A stretch of 64,000 nucleotides of DNA, from NCBI GenBank assembly GCA_023150295.1, contig JAKLLE010000006.1, positions 1-64,000 on the forward strand, given 5' to 3'. Shown one piece after another: positions 34,579-43,580 of this stretch; positions within the stretch are counted from its first letter, which is position 1, and every line of letters starts with the position of its first letter. Under the pieces are notes generated by a model. That model was not told the DNA's origin. It made no database searches and was given only the letters and a program-made list of their open reading frames with translations. The translations under genes were made by a program, and so were the position numbers. The stretch comes from Giesbergeria sp. (GTDB lineage Bacteria; Pseudomonadota; Gammaproteobacteria; Burkholderiales; Burkholderiaceae_C).

Positions 34579-37500
34579 TGGGCCACCCCCCTGGCAGCGG
34601 CCAAGTCGCGCAGCAGGCGGTCATTGGTGGCCTGGCTGTCCGCATCGGCAAAGCGCATCGACTTGCGCTGCCCGCCCGGCAAAGTGATGTTCGAGACGTA
34701 GGACACGCTGCCGCCGCCCGTGCTGCCGCCTGCGTGCATGCCGCTGCCGCTTGAAGGGCTGCGGGGGGCGGCGGGTTCGGGGGCGACATCGGCTTGCTTG
34801 GGCGGCGCCTTTTGCTCACCCTCGGCCTGGCGGGCGCGCAGCTTCTCTTCGAGCCGCTGCACCGTTTGCAGCAAGGCGTTCTGTTCGTTCAGGCTTTGCT
34901 GCGACCTGACGACATTGCCGTAGTTTGTGCGATACGCCTCCAATTTGATTTTGGCGTTGAAAAGCTCCATCGCATCAGAGTCGCCAATGAACTTCTCACC
35001 CCACTGCTTTGCGATCTGGGCGTCCACGTATTCCTTTGTCAGCGTGGCGTTGCCGGAGTGGTTGTTGCGCGCGTCCTCAACGGCCTGCTTGCCGTCGGCG
35101 GCAGACGCTTCCCGCAGCAACCGCGCCGCTGCGAGCTCCTGCCCTTGGTCACTCAACTCTTGGGCTTGCTTGGCCAGCGCCTTGGCCTCATCCGTCTTGA
35201 ACTCGCCGCCAGGGCCTATGCCAGAGAACTCCCCGTTTCTATCCCCGCCCGAAAGGGAGCGCAGGCGCTGGGCCACATCGGCCTGGCGCCGCATAGCGCC
35301 TGTGGCGGCCTCAATTCCGCCCACGCTGCCGGAGGCAGACCTGCCCAGCTCAGTGTGCGCGCTGGCCAGGTCTTTGACCTTCTTCGCTGTGACTTCAGCG
35401 ATCTCCGCCTCCTTGATCTTGACCTTTGCGCTCTTCTCTGCGGCATCAAGTTCAAGGCGCTTGGCGTCCGTCAGTGTCCCGGACGCCTGCAGTTCTTCAC
35501 GCTTTGCGGCAATGCTGGCCAGCGCGGCCTGGGCCTCGGCGCGCTTGGCCTGGGCCACAAGGCCCAGCAACTGGATTTCCAGCTTGCGGATTTCGTTCTG
35601 TGCCCGCATGGCGCCAGACTCATCACCCCGCGCCTTGGCAACTTCATAGGCCGCCCGCTGCTGCTCAATGGCCAGGCGCACGGTAGCCTGTTCCAGGCTG
35701 TTGTTGGCCTGTTGCGCCTGGGCTTTGGCGGCAATGGCACGCTGCTGGTCGTTCAGCGCGTCGCGGTACAGCAGCGCGGCACGGCCCGCCGCCTGCTCGG
35801 CCTGGGTGACCTGCTCGGTGGTGGCTTTGCCTGCAGCCTGGGCGGCGCGCATTTCATCCACTTTTGCCCGCGCAGCCTCGTAGGCGGTGTGCAGTTCTTT
35901 GACCCGCGCGCTGTTGTCCTGCAGCGCCTCCGCCTGGGCGCGGGTCAGCTCCGCATGCAGGCGTGCGGCCTGGGCCTGGGCCTGGGTTTTGTCCACATCC
36001 TGCTGGCGCAGTGCAATCTGTTTTTCCAGCTCCTGCAACTGCTTTTGGCGCTGGGCGTCCAGCGGCCCTTGCTGGGCCGCAAGGGCCTGCAGCGCGGCCA
36101 ACTCGGCCTTCATGACCTCCAGCTCTGTGGTCTTGAGCTGCGCCAGGCGCTCCTGTTGCTCGGCATTGGCTGTGGCGGCATCAGCCGCCGCCTGGCGCTT
36201 CTGCGCCTCAGTGCCAAAGGCTTGCGCAAGGGCAACGGCAGCCTTGCCCTCGGCATCGCGTGCAATCACGCTTTTCTCGGTCTCGGAAATCTGTTCGGCA
36301 ATGGCTTCCTTCACCTTGCTGTAGTCGCTGGCCAGCTTCACCCAGGTGGGCCCGGACTGCGCCCCGGCAGACGCCGCCTGCTGGGTAGCACCGCCCAGTT
36401 GCTGCTGGGCCAGGGCCGCCTGGGTGGCGTCGTTTCCGACCGCGCCCAGGCTGGCGCGCAGCACATCGTTGTGCTGCGCCGCACCGATCAAGTTCTTGCG
36501 CGCCTCGGCTTCAATGTCGGCAAAAGCCTGTTTCACCCCAGAGAAATCCATCGTGACCAGGGCGCCCAGCAAGACGCCGATCTTCTGCCCCGTGGCCACC
36601 AGGCCCTCGCCCAGCAGCACGATGGCAGCCTGCGCCACCTCGGCCGCAACCTTCAGTGCACGCAGCCCACCGGCCTCGCCGATACGGTCTGCCATGCCGG
36701 TAAAGGCGTTCTTGATGTTGGTGATTTCCTGGCTCAGCGTCTGCGCCTGGGGGGCGCTGCCGTACAGCTCGTTCAGGCCCTGGGCCAGCGCGGGGAAGAT
36801 GTCCTGGGCGGTGATCTTGCCTTCTTCCACCAGCTTCATCAGCTCTTCGGTGGTCAGCCCCATGCCCTTGGCGGCCGCCTGCAGCGCGCCCGGCAAGGCC
36901 TCGCCAAGCTGGCCGCGCAGCTCTTCGCTTTGCACCACGCCCTTGCTGGCCATTTGGGCCAGCGCCTGCAGGGCGTTGGACGTTTCTGCGCTGCTTTTGC
37001 CCGCCTTGCCCATGGCAGTGGCCACGGCCTCAAAAACCTGGCGTGTGGGCTCGCCCTCCACGGCGGTGCCGCGCGTCGATGCTGCAAGCCCAAGGAATGC
37101 CTTGCCGACCTCGGTCACATCTGCGCCGATGCGGTTGGCCACGACACGCACAAACTCCAAATCCTGCCCAGCCTTGGCGGAATCCTGCGTGATGGCCGTC
37201 AGCCCGCTGCGCAGTTGCTCCATTTGCGCGGCGGCAGTAACGAACTCTCTGAACGTGAACGCCGCGCCCAATGCACCGGCCATTTGTCCCAGAAGCTGTG
37301 TCAGCCCCTGTACGCGCCCACCCAGTTGTTGCGTCGCCGCGGCATTGCCCTGGTGGGCCTGGGTGAGATCACGGGCGCGCTGCGAGGCCTGGTCTGCCCC
37401 CGCCGCTTCCACGCGCAAGGCCTTGGCGTGGTTCTCTGCAGCGCGCAGTTCATTGGCTTGCGCCTGTGTCAGCGGCCCGATGGCGGCCAGCTCTGACCGG

Positions 37501-37952
37501 CGGGCTTCGGTAGCCTGCTGCACAGCGGCGGCTTCAGCCCGCTTTGCACGGGCCACAAGACCAAGCTGGTCGGCTTCGATCTGCCGCAGGGCATTGCCAG
37601 CGCGCGTTGCCGCTGTCTCATCGCCTTGTGCCTGTGCCACTTGCAGGCGCACTTGCTGTTCGGCGCGCGCGGCCGTCAGGTGGGCCTGCTGCAGCGTGAT
37701 TTCGGACTGCTCTGCTTGCAAGCCCGCCTTGATGGACTGTGTCTTGGCGTCTACCGCCTGTCGCAGCCCGTCGAGGCTCTCGCCAGACTGGCCTGCCGCC
37801 TGCCCCAGTTTTTCAACCCCCGTGCCTGCCGCCGCACTGGCAGTACCCATGCCCTTGGCGCCTTGCTCTACCTTGTCCAGGTCGCTTGCAAGCTCGCCCA
37901 GCCCTTCTTTTTTGACGCGGACGGTAAAGTCAATCTGGTTGTCGTTCGACAT
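34575..37952 (-). CDS. Tail tape measure protein
   Basis: A 1125-aa protein, the longest in the prophage; its length sets tail length. Residues 230-400 match the tape-measure domain (LRSGLTAITQDSAKAGQDLE, SKGVVQSEELRGQLGEALPG, ALAQGLNELYG). Long Ala/Gln/Glu-rich coiled coils flank it. Two coiled-coil stretches (about residues 89-200 and 753-875) are diverged copies of each other, seen in ARAEQQVRLQVAQAQGDETA versus AIEQQRAAYEVAKARGDESG and LGLVARAKRAEA versus LGLVAQAKRAEA. The C-terminus is Gly/Ser-rich then basic. Confidence 0.92.
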   Translation of the reverse strand: MSNDNQIDFTVRVKKEGLGELASDLDKVEQGAKGMGTASAAAGTGVEKLGQAAGQSGESLDGLRQAVDAKTQSIKAGLQAEQSEITLQQAHLTAARAEQQVRLQVAQAQGDETAATRAGNALRQIEADQLGLVARAKRAEAAAVQQATEARRSELAAIGPLTQAQANELRAAENHAKALRVEAAGADQASQRARDLTQAHQGNAAATQQLGGRVQGLTQLLGQMAGALGAAFTFREFVTAAAQMEQLRSGLTAITQDSAKAGQDLEFVRVVANRIGADVTEVGKAFLGLAASTRGTAVEGEPTRQVFEAVATAMGKAGKSSAETSNALQALAQMASKGVVQSEELRGQLGEALPGALQAAAKGMGLTTEELMKLVEEGKITAQDIFPALAQGLNELYGSAPQAQTLSQEITNIKNAFTGMADRIGEAGGLRALKVAAEVAQAAIVLLGEGLVATGQKIGVLLGALVTMDFSGVKQAFADIEAEARKNLIGAAQHNDVLRASLGAVGNDATQAALAQQQLGGATQQAASAGAQSGPTWVKLASDYSKVKEAIAEQISETEKSVIARDAEGKAAVALAQAFGTEAQKRQAAADAATANAEQQERLAQLKTTELEVMKAELAALQALAAQQGPLDAQRQKQLQELEKQIALRQQDVDKTQAQAQAARLHAELTRAQAEALQDNSARVKELHTAYEAARAKVDEMRAAQAAGKATTEQVTQAEQAAGRAALLYRDALNDQQRAIAAKAQAQQANNSLEQATVRLAIEQQRAAYEVAKARGDESGAMRAQNEIRKLEIQLLGLVAQAKRAEAQAALASIAAKREELQASGTLTDAKRLELDAAEKSAKVKIKEAEIAEVTAKKVKDLASAHTELGRSASGSVGGIEAATGAMRRQADVAQRLRSLSGGDRNGEFSGIGPGGEFKTDEAKALAKQAQELSDQGQELAAARLLREASAADGKQAVEDARNNHSGNATLTKEYVDAQIAKQWGEKFIGDSDAMELFNAKIKLEAYRTNYGNVVRSQQSLNEQNALLQTVQRLEEKLRARQAEGEQKAPPKQADVAPEPAAPRSPSSGSGMHAGGSTGGGSVSYVSNITLPGGQRKSMRFADADSQATNDRLLRDLAAARGVAQ

Positions 37953-37983
37953 GGCGTGGCAATCGGTCGGCTATGAATGAAAC

Positions 37984-38019
37984 GGGCCGCGCGCCGCCTG
38001 GTGGTGCGGCGGGCGGCCC
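37984..38019. other. Strong hairpin between tube and tape-measure genes
   Basis: GGGCCGC (37984-37990) pairs with GCGGCCC (38013-38019), and inside it CCGCC pairs with GGCGG. There is no T tract, so it is more likely an mRNA processing or attenuation element. It could lower tape-measure output relative to the tube protein. The usual tail-assembly chaperone gene is not found in this 90-bp gap. Confidence 0.5.
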
Positions 38020-38042
38020 AGTGGTGCGCCAATAGGTGGGGG

Positions 38043-38807
38043 TCAGCCCATGCGGGTGCGGTAGTAGCGGCTCAGGCCAGCGCCTTCTTTGGTGGGGTCT
38101 TCAAGCACCGTGCCTTCGACATCCAGCGAATTGAAGCCTTTGCGGATGAGCGCAAGAGCCTTGGTCACCCCCTGGCTGGCGCGGAAGATGTTCACCACCA
38201 CCGGCTTGCCGCTGTCGGCTTCGTTCAGGCCGCCAAAGATCAGTTCCAGCTCCACAGCCTTCGTCGTCAGCGCCTCAATGGCGGCGTATGCGCCATAGCT
38301 GTAGCTCACCCAGAGCTTGTCCGCTGCGGCAATGCCCACAGCCTCGGGCAACAGATAGACCCCCTCAGGGCGCGGCTCATAGTTCCCGTCCATTGCCACG
38401 ACGGTGGCCGTCCCCACATCAGGGCCCTTCTTCACGACCACCGAGGTGGCGCCAATGTGCTCAAGGGGCACCAGCCCGCCCAGGGTTGCGGTGTGGGGCT
38501 CATCGGCCACCGTGCCCGCGTCGATGGACTCCACCGTGCCCGCCACGCTGCGGGCCAGGTTCACGACGTTCAGGTCGGCCAGCTTGGCCTTGACCTTGAC
38601 CTCCTTCACGCGCCGCACCTCGGCATGCGTGCCGCCGCCCAGCTTGCGCATGTTTTCCTGTGTCTGCACATCCTCGCTGTGCTCAAGCCCCAGCTCCAGC
38701 ACGTTGCCAATCGGCATCGGCAGGGCGGTAGACCCGTACACGCGCGCATAGACCTCCCCGACCGTCATGCTCGGCTTGTAAATTTGCTTGGTGATCTCGA
38801 TTGCCAT
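38043..38807 (-). CDS. Major tail tube protein
   Basis: A 254-aa protein (MAIEITKQIYKP after AGGAG and a 6-nt spacer). Placement directly upstream of the tape measure and downstream of the tail-completion gene, its size, and the beta-rich repeated segments (SIDAGTVADEPHTATLGGLV, KAVELELIFGGLNEADSGKP) make it the tail tube subunit. No sheath gene precedes it, which argues for a non-contractile tail. Confidence 0.78.
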   Translation of the reverse strand: MAIEITKQIYKPSMTVGEVYARVYGSTALPMPIGNVLELGLEHSEDVQTQENMRKLGGGTHAEVRRVKEVKVKAKLADLNVVNLARSVAGTVESIDAGTVADEPHTATLGGLVPLEHIGATSVVVKKGPDVGTATVVAMDGNYEPRPEGVYLLPEAVGIAAADKLWVSYSYGAYAAIEALTTKAVELELIFGGLNEADSGKPVVVNIFRASQGVTKALALIRKGFNSLDVEGTVLEDPTKEGAGLSRYYRTRMG

Positions 38808-38816
38808 GTTCAACTC

Positions 38817-39296
38817 CTATGAAACTGATTCCGCTTTGAAAACCGACTCGACCAGGAAGGCCAGCGGCAGATACACAAACCCCGCGCTGTGCCCAGCGCC
38901 TGGCGCCTGCGTCAGGCGCATGGGCCCTGCCACGTTGGGCGGCCTGAAGCCCATCAGCGCGCCGCCCGCTCTGGCCGCCAGTTCACCGGCTTGCGACCTT
39001 GCGGCCTCGCCACTCCTGAGCGTGCGCACGTTCTTGACGGCTGAAACGATCAACCACGTGTGATCCAGGCGCGCCTCTTTGCCGTCCACACGGCTCTCCA
39101 GCGGGCGAAACCCTTGCCAGATCACATGCACCGCTGGTGTGGGCTGGTTCTCTTCCTTCACCAGCGCCAGGTCCGCAGCGGTCAGCACGTGCACCTGCGG
39201 CCGCACATCGGCCAGCGCTTCCTTGAGCCGCGCCACGATGTGTGGCTCCGGTGCAAGGAAGTTGTTGCGGTGTGCTGCTGGTGCGGCGGTCGCCAT
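38817..39296 (-). CDS. Mu gp37-like tail completion protein
   Basis: A 159-aa protein starting just inside the previous gene stop. Pattern EPHIVARLKEALADVRPQVH, AVHVIWQGFRPLES and LDHTWLIVSAVKNVRTLRSG matches the gp37-like/tail-terminator proteins of Mu-like phages, which cap the tail and join it to the head. Family assignment is by resemblance and position. Confidence 0.72.
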   Translation of the reverse strand: MATAAPAAHRNNFLAPEPHIVARLKEALADVRPQVHVLTAADLALVKEENQPTPAVHVIWQGFRPLESRVDGKEARLDHTWLIVSAVKNVRTLRSGEAARSQAGELAARAGGALMGFRPPNVAGPMRLTQAPGAGHSAGFVYLPLAFLVESVFKAESVS

Positions 39297-39802
39297 CAGT
39301 AAGCCCCCCAGTCGAACGTGCCGCCTGGTGCCCGTGTCTCCATACGGCCCGCTGGTTGCGCAACTTCGGTATCCGCGCCGCCCAAACTGACAACGCCCTT
39401 GCTCAAGTCCGCCAGGTACTGGTCAGCCCAAGCCGCGCCGCGCCGAAGCTCCTCAGGCACCGATGTGCCGTACAAGCGCTTGAGCGCAATCGCCGCCACC
39501 GCTGCTGGTAGGCTGCTGCCTTGCACCAGCTCCACCGGCAAAGGCATGCGCGCCCGATACCGGGGGAACAGGTACGTGTCCGCATGGCGGCTGGCGCGCT
39601 CCAGTGCGTCCTGCAGGCGCGCAAGCGCCGCTGTGGCCACCGCCACCTCGTCCGGGGCCCAGGCGCTGGTATCTCCGCCGCTGGCCGCCGCGCGCAGCAG
39701 CACGCTGTCCAGCACCGCCTCGTTGGCACCGCGCTGGGCCAGCTCCAGCCAGCCGCCTGTGGCAGCGTGGGCCAGGTCCGTCAAGGTGGCGTAAACAGTC
39801 AC
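39296..39802 (-). CDS. Mu gp36-like DUF1320 protein
   Basis: A 168-aa protein from GTG 39802 (read as MTVYATLTDLAHAATGGWLE). It matches DUF1320 (Mu gp36), a head-tail connector type: YATLTDL start, helical core ARLQDALERASRHADTYLF, and SSLPAAVAAIALKRLYG. It lies 10 nt after the DUF2190 gene and overlaps the gp37-like start. Confidence 0.85.
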   Translation of the reverse strand: MTVYATLTDLAHAATGGWLELAQRGANEAVLDSVLLRAAASGGDTSAWAPDEVAVATAALARLQDALERASRHADTYLFPRYRARMPLPVELVQGSSLPAAVAAIALKRLYGTSVPEELRRGAAWADQYLADLSKGVVSLGGADTEVAQPAGRMETRAPGGTFDWGAY

Positions 39803-39812
39803 GCGGCCCCCG

Positions 39813-40139
39813 TCAGCGCAGCACGCGGATGATTTCGCCCGCTGCCGTCGCGGCGTCGCGGGCTTCACCCCATGCCTTGCCTGCGGCCAGCGTGACCACA
39901 CGGCCGTCTGCATCGCTCTGCACGCGCGCGCCAGCAGCAATGTCCGCCCCGGCTTCCACCAGGATCTCGCCGTGGGTGGAGACACCGGCCTGCTCGCCAA
40001 CCCCGTAGTCGGCATTGGGCACACCCAGCACCGCGTCCGTGGCGCCAGCGGTAGCGCCTGCGAAGTTCGCACAACGAAAGCGCTGCAACGCGCCGGTGGC
40101 CAGGATGGTCGTCGCCATCAGGATTTTTTCTGTTTTCAT
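39813..40139 (-). CDS. DUF2190 capsid-associated protein
   Basis: A 108-aa beta-rich protein (MKTEKILMATTILATGALQR, GVSTHGEILVEAGADIAAGA, VVTLAAGKAWGEA). DUF2190 proteins in Mu-like phages are small virion proteins, possibly capsid decoration or maturation factors. It lies in the head block between the capsid and connector genes. Confidence 0.78.
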   Translation of the reverse strand: MKTEKILMATTILATGALQRFRCANFAGATAGATDAVLGVPNADYGVGEQAGVSTHGEILVEAGADIAAGARVQSDADGRVVTLAAGKAWGEARDAATAAGEIIRVLR

Positions 40140-40145
40140 GTTCGC

Positions 40146-40481
40146 TTACTCCTTGGGAACTTCAGGCAGTGGCGCTACCAGGCCGCCAAGGCGCTCGGCC
40201 TCGGAGGCGGTCAGCTCAATGTCGTAGCCAACGCCATAGAACTTGCCGCTGTGGCGAATGGGCACGGAGCCCACCACATACCAACGCTTGCGCGCAGCGA
40301 GCTCTTGGCGAAGGGCTGCGTCCGCAGGCGCCGTTGCTGGCGCATCGGCTGGCATGGCGGCTGCAGGTGCGGGCGTGCTCTGGCCGCTTGTGGCCTCGGG
40401 CGCTTGTTGTGCTGCCGGGGCGGCCTCGGCGGGCGATGCCGCCGGAGCCGTCTTTGGGGGCGCGGATTTCTTGGCGGCCAT
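40146..40481 (-). CDS. Phage head-region protein with Ala/Pro-rich N-terminus
   Basis: A 111-aa protein. Residues 1-60 are a disordered Lys/Ala/Pro stretch (MAAKKSAPPKTAPAASPAEA); the C-terminal 50 residues (RKRWYVVGSVPIRHSGKFYG, IELTASEAERLGGLVAPLP) form a compact domain with an Ile/Leu tail. ATG 40481 lies 2 nt after the capsid gene stop. Likely a minor head protein; family uncertain. Confidence 0.68.
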   Translation of the reverse strand: MAAKKSAPPKTAPAASPAEAAPAAQQAPEATSGQSTPAPAAAMPADAPATAPADAALRQELAARKRWYVVGSVPIRHSGKFYGVGYDIELTASEAERLGGLVAPLPEVPKE

Positions 40482-40483
40482 GA

Positions 40484-41419
40484 TCAAGCCGCCCCCGAAA
40501 CCAGGTAGCCCGCCTCGGCGCCCAGCATGTAGGGGCGGAAGATGTCCGTGTTACGGATGATCTCCAGCTTGCCGTCTTCGGTGCGGGTATCCACCACCGG
40601 GTTGCCCTTCTTGCGCAGCGTGTAGCCAAAGCTCGGCTCATAGGCCGAGCGCACCGGCGCATCGCCTGCGGCAGCCGGGGCGGCAGTAGGCACATAGGCC
40701 AGCACCAGGTTGCCGCCCCACAGGTCGGTCGTCACGCCTGCGTCGGTGGAATACACGGCCTTGCCCACCACGATGTTCTCGATCTCGAAAATCTCGCGCA
40801 GGTCGGCCAGCTGCACCAGGCGCGGGCGCGTGTCGCTCAAAATCGCCTTCAGCTTGGGGTGCCGCTTCATGGCGCGCCAGGCCAGGTAGCCAATCGCCAT
40901 GGTGTTCGGCTCTTTCACGATCTTGTTGCGCACGGCGGCCTTGGCATCGTCCACCACGCCCTCGGGGTCGCTGTCCGCGTGCGTGAACATGTCCGTACCC
41001 GACAGCGCAATCTTGTTGCCCGTGGGGTAGTTGGCCGGGTTCTGCGTCATGCTTGCGACCATGGCCTCGTGGCGCAGACGAATGCCCTCGACCACACGGT
41101 TGGTGGCGTGCGCCTGCAGCGGGAACGCGGCTTCAGCGTCTTCCCGGTAGTCGATCGGGTATTCCAGATCGTGCTCGTCCAGGCTGATGTCAATGCCGTC
41201 AACGTCCTCCGGATTGATCCGGTTGGACTTGGCGCGCAGCGCACGCTCAGTGGCGTACACCTTGAACGCGTCCTTGCCGAAACGCGGAATCTTCCCGCCT
41301 TCCTTGTCCAGGTTCACAAACGGCAGCAGCTGGTCGCCAATGAAGGCGGCATTGCTGTAGCCCAAGGCCAGCGCACTGAGGACCGGGTCCACCACGCGCA
41401 ACTTGCTCAAACGTCCCAT
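40484..41419 (-). CDS. Major capsid protein
   Basis: A 311-aa protein (MGRLSKLRVVDPVLSALALG, LLPFVNLDKEGGKIPRFGKD, MVASMTQNPANYPTGNKIAL, AWRAMKRHPKLKAIL). Placement right after the protease/scaffold gene, size, and the pattern of an HK97-fold capsid (long N-arm, hydrophobic spine, C-terminal RNTDIFRPYMLGAEAGYLVS) support the call. The leftward operon gives it a strong position close to the late promoter. Confidence 0.88.
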   Translation of the reverse strand: MGRLSKLRVVDPVLSALALGYSNAAFIGDQLLPFVNLDKEGGKIPRFGKDAFKVYATERALRAKSNRINPEDVDGIDISLDEHDLEYPIDYREDAEAAFPLQAHATNRVVEGIRLRHEAMVASMTQNPANYPTGNKIALSGTDMFTHADSDPEGVVDDAKAAVRNKIVKEPNTMAIGYLAWRAMKRHPKLKAILSDTRPRLVQLADLREIFEIENIVVGKAVYSTDAGVTTDLWGGNLVLAYVPTAAPAAAGDAPVRSAYEPSFGYTLRKKGNPVVDTRTEDGKLEIIRNTDIFRPYMLGAEAGYLVSGAA

Positions 41420-41450
41420 GGGTACTTCTCCTTGAGGTATCGGGTTGGGT

Positions 41451-42635
41451 TTACTTGGCGCGCATCACTGCGTGGGCCGCTGTGGCGTAGTCCTGCCCGT
41501 GTTCCTTGGCATGCGCACGAATGCGCTTGTCCTGGGCCAGACGGTCAGGGTCGGCGCCTTCGGCAAACTCCACCGGCGTATCACTGCCAGCGGCATCCGC
41601 AGCCGCACGCTCTCGTGTGGCCTGCTCGCCGAACTCCACCTGCTTGGGCAGCGCCTGCAGAAAATCGCGCCACAGCAGGTGCAAAGGCTTCTTGGCTTCG
41701 CCCTCGCCAAACTCCACGTCGGACTGTGCCTGCAGCTGGGCGCCGATGGCGGCCACCTGCGGCGCCATGGCCGCTGGAATGCGCGCCTGCGCGGCCATGG
41801 CCTCGGCAAAGGCGGTGTTCTCGGCCAGCACGGCGGCCTGGGCTCGCTGGGCATCAGCGGCCTTGAGCTCGGCAAGCTGCCGGGCCTGGGCGGCGTTTTC
41901 TTCGCGCAAACGCGCGGCTTCTTCTTCGGTCACGGCGGACTCCTGTGGTGGTTGGTCGGGGGGGACGGACGGCGCAGCTTCAGCAAACGCGGCCGGTGTG
42001 CCCGCAGCAGTGCGGGTAGCGTTGATGTCTTCCATTGCGCCCAGCTCCAGGGCGCGCACGTCGTAGCCGGGCAGCACCTTGTCGGCGTCTTCCTGGCCAA
42101 ACTTGCCCAGCAGCCACTCGCGCAGGTTGCGCCACAGGCTGGCGTTGGTCATGCCGTCCCATTCGCCAAAGGCCAGGCCCTCGGCAAAGCAGACACAGCC
42201 GTCGTCGGTGCCCTCGGCAAATTCGGGCTCGTCAAGGCCCTTTACGCCCGGTGGGTGGGCGCCCAGCACGCCAATGTGGCGCAGGTACCAAACACCCGGC
42301 ACCGGGTTGTTGGCAGCGTCAGGCCGGTAGAACTTGGCGCTCACCGTGCCCCAGCGGCCCATGCGCGCCTCTTCGGCAAATGCCGGGTCTACCTTGGCGG
42401 GCACCGCATACAGGCCGCGCGGCTGAATCTCCAGCCGGTCGGCCCAGCCTTGCGCGGGCGCGTCCAAGGCGGGGTGCCCCTTGACGATGGGGGCTTTGTG
42501 AATCTTGGGGTTGTAGGCCGCCGCCGTTGCGGCCAGGTCGGCCTCGCCAAATTCAATCGTCTCGCCAGCCACGGTCGTCCAGCGGCCGGGCTTGAAGATG
42601 TGCAGGGGCTTGGGTGCGGAAGCGGTTTGGGGCAT
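41451..42635 (-). CDS. Prohead protease-scaffold protein (Mu gpI/Z type)
   Basis: A 394-aa protein with an N-terminal protease domain (HIFKPGRWTTVAGETIEFGE, APIVKGHPALDAPAQGWA, RWGTVSAKFYRP) and a C-terminal coiled-coil scaffold (EEEAARLREENAAQARQL). Ten F[AG]E tripeptides are spread along it, several as VEF[AG]E[GQ]; the portal C-terminus carries one too. It is first in the leftward late operon, 48 nt after mor, with no Shine-Dalgarno before ATG 42635. Confidence 0.85.
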   Translation of the reverse strand: MPQTASAPKPLHIFKPGRWTTVAGETIEFGEADLAATAAAYNPKIHKAPIVKGHPALDAPAQGWADRLEIQPRGLYAVPAKVDPAFAEEARMGRWGTVSAKFYRPDAANNPVPGVWYLRHIGVLGAHPPGVKGLDEPEFAEGTDDGCVCFAEGLAFGEWDGMTNASLWRNLREWLLGKFGQEDADKVLPGYDVRALELGAMEDINATRTAAGTPAAFAEAAPSVPPDQPPQESAVTEEEAARLREENAAQARQLAELKAADAQRAQAAVLAENTAFAEAMAAQARIPAAMAPQVAAIGAQLQAQSDVEFGEGEAKKPLHLLWRDFLQALPKQVEFGEQATRERAAADAAGSDTPVEFAEGADPDRLAQDKRIRAHAKEHGQDYATAAHAVMRAK

Positions 42636-42690
42636 GGCCGCAACTGTCGCGCGGCACCGCCTCTCGCAAGAACTAAAACGCTTTAGGAAT
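42636..42690 (-). promoter_or_regulatory. Candidate Mor-dependent late promoter, leftward
   Basis: CTAAA-ACGC-TTTAG (42673-42686) is a dyad centred 44.5 nt before the protease ATG, and overlaps the mor stop codon. ACAGT lies 7 nt before the ATG. The same 12-bp core TAAAACGCTTTA and the same two distances recur before the endolysin gene at 56858. In Mu, Mor binds a dyad centred near -43 of the middle promoter, so the start point would be at about the ATG. Confidence 0.6.
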
Positions 42691-43129
42691 TCTCGGTGCC
42701 GTCAAGCCCCGGCAAGCGCCCTTGGCGGCGCGCAAAACACTCGCGCTGCCAGGTATCCACAATCTGGCGCACACGCATTTCGGTGAGGCCGTATTCGCGG
42801 GCCAGTTCGCGGTAGTTGTTGCCCCGGAACTTTGCGCACAGCTCACGATCTCTCGCGCTGAGATGCATGGCCACGCCCTTGGCCAGGTACAAGGCGCGGC
42901 CACCTTTTTGTTCGGCAAGGTGCTGCAACTGCATCAGCACCTGCTGCGCCCAGTCTCCAAGCTGCTGGGCCCAGCTTTCTGCCAGGCATTTCTGCCCGGC
43001 GCGGGTGTCCTGCAAGACAAGCGCCTCGAACAAGCACAAAGCCACATCCCGCATATCAGGCGTCAGGCCCGGCGGCAACATGCCGTCGAGCACTGCAGCC
43101 TCTGCTGCGGACATGAACCGCTCGCTCAT
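42683..43129 (-). CDS. mor: Mor-type transcription activator
   Basis: A 148-aa protein of the Mor/C family, which activates middle or late promoters in Mu-like phages. The C-terminal third has the family DNA-binding pattern (KFRGNNYRELAREYGLTEMR, VRQIVDTWQRECF). ATG 43129 overlaps the gemA stop. It is the last early gene, and its stop codon lies in the proposed Mor box of the head operon, so it may drive its own neighbour and the lysis/packaging operon. Confidence 0.88.
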   Translation of the reverse strand: MSERFMSAAEAAVLDGMLPPGLTPDMRDVALCLFEALVLQDTRAGQKCLAESWAQQLGDWAQQVLMQLQHLAEQKGGRALYLAKGVAMHLSARDRELCAKFRGNNYRELAREYGLTEMRVRQIVDTWQRECFARRQGRLPGLDGTENS

Positions 43130-43566
43130 GCGCGCCCCCGGTCTTTCCAAGCCTTGAGCGCCTCGATCACCGTGTCGAGCTGGGCGTTGGTGGCAAATCG
43201 CAGCGCACTCACGTGCACCGTGCGCTCCACAAAGGCATTGAGCGCGGCGCGGCTTGGGTTGTGCAGCACGCCGTCGCGGGCCAACTGATTCCACAGCGCC
43301 CACACCTTGCGCTCGCGCGGGCTGGCTGCCTTCTTGACCTGGTCGAACTGCTCGCGCGTGAGCGGGCGGCGGCGGGTGGTGGGCTGGGCCACGCCCAGGC
43401 GTTCGGCCAGGCGCTGCATGTGGGCGCGCACGTGCTGCTGCTCTGTGGCCGTCATGCCCTTGCTGCTGGCCTTGCCCGTGAGCTGGACCAGGAGCGCGCG
43501 GTAGTCGTCGTCCGAAAGCTGCAGCTTGGACTTGAGCACATGAATGGCGGCGGTGTGGTTTGCCAT
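43126..43566 (-). CDS. gemA: GemA/gp16 family regulatory protein
   Basis: A 146-aa DUF1018 protein (AAIHVLKSKLQLSDDDYRAL, LTGKASSKGMTATEQQHV, KVWALWNQLARDGVL). In Mu, GemA modulates expression of host genes including those affecting DNA supercoiling and is encoded just before mor, as here. ATG 43566 gives the family start. Confidence 0.88.
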   Translation of the reverse strand: MANHTAAIHVLKSKLQLSDDDYRALLVQLTGKASSKGMTATEQQHVRAHMQRLAERLGVAQPTTRRRPLTREQFDQVKKAASPRERKVWALWNQLARDGVLHNPSRAALNAFVERTVHVSALRFATNAQLDTVIEALKAWKDRGRA

Positions 43567-43580
43567 GGTGCAAAGTCCTT

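Noticed and set aside
34794..37496. 900-codon plus-strand frame opposite the tape measure
   Set aside because: Stop-free shadow of a high-GC coiled-coil gene; Leu/Gly/Arg-rich and without starts or domains.
24900..42635. Contractile-tail (Mu L sheath, baseplate) genes
   Set aside because: None of the leftward late genes shows sheath, gpW/gpJ-like baseplate or spike features; the set fits a non-contractile tail.
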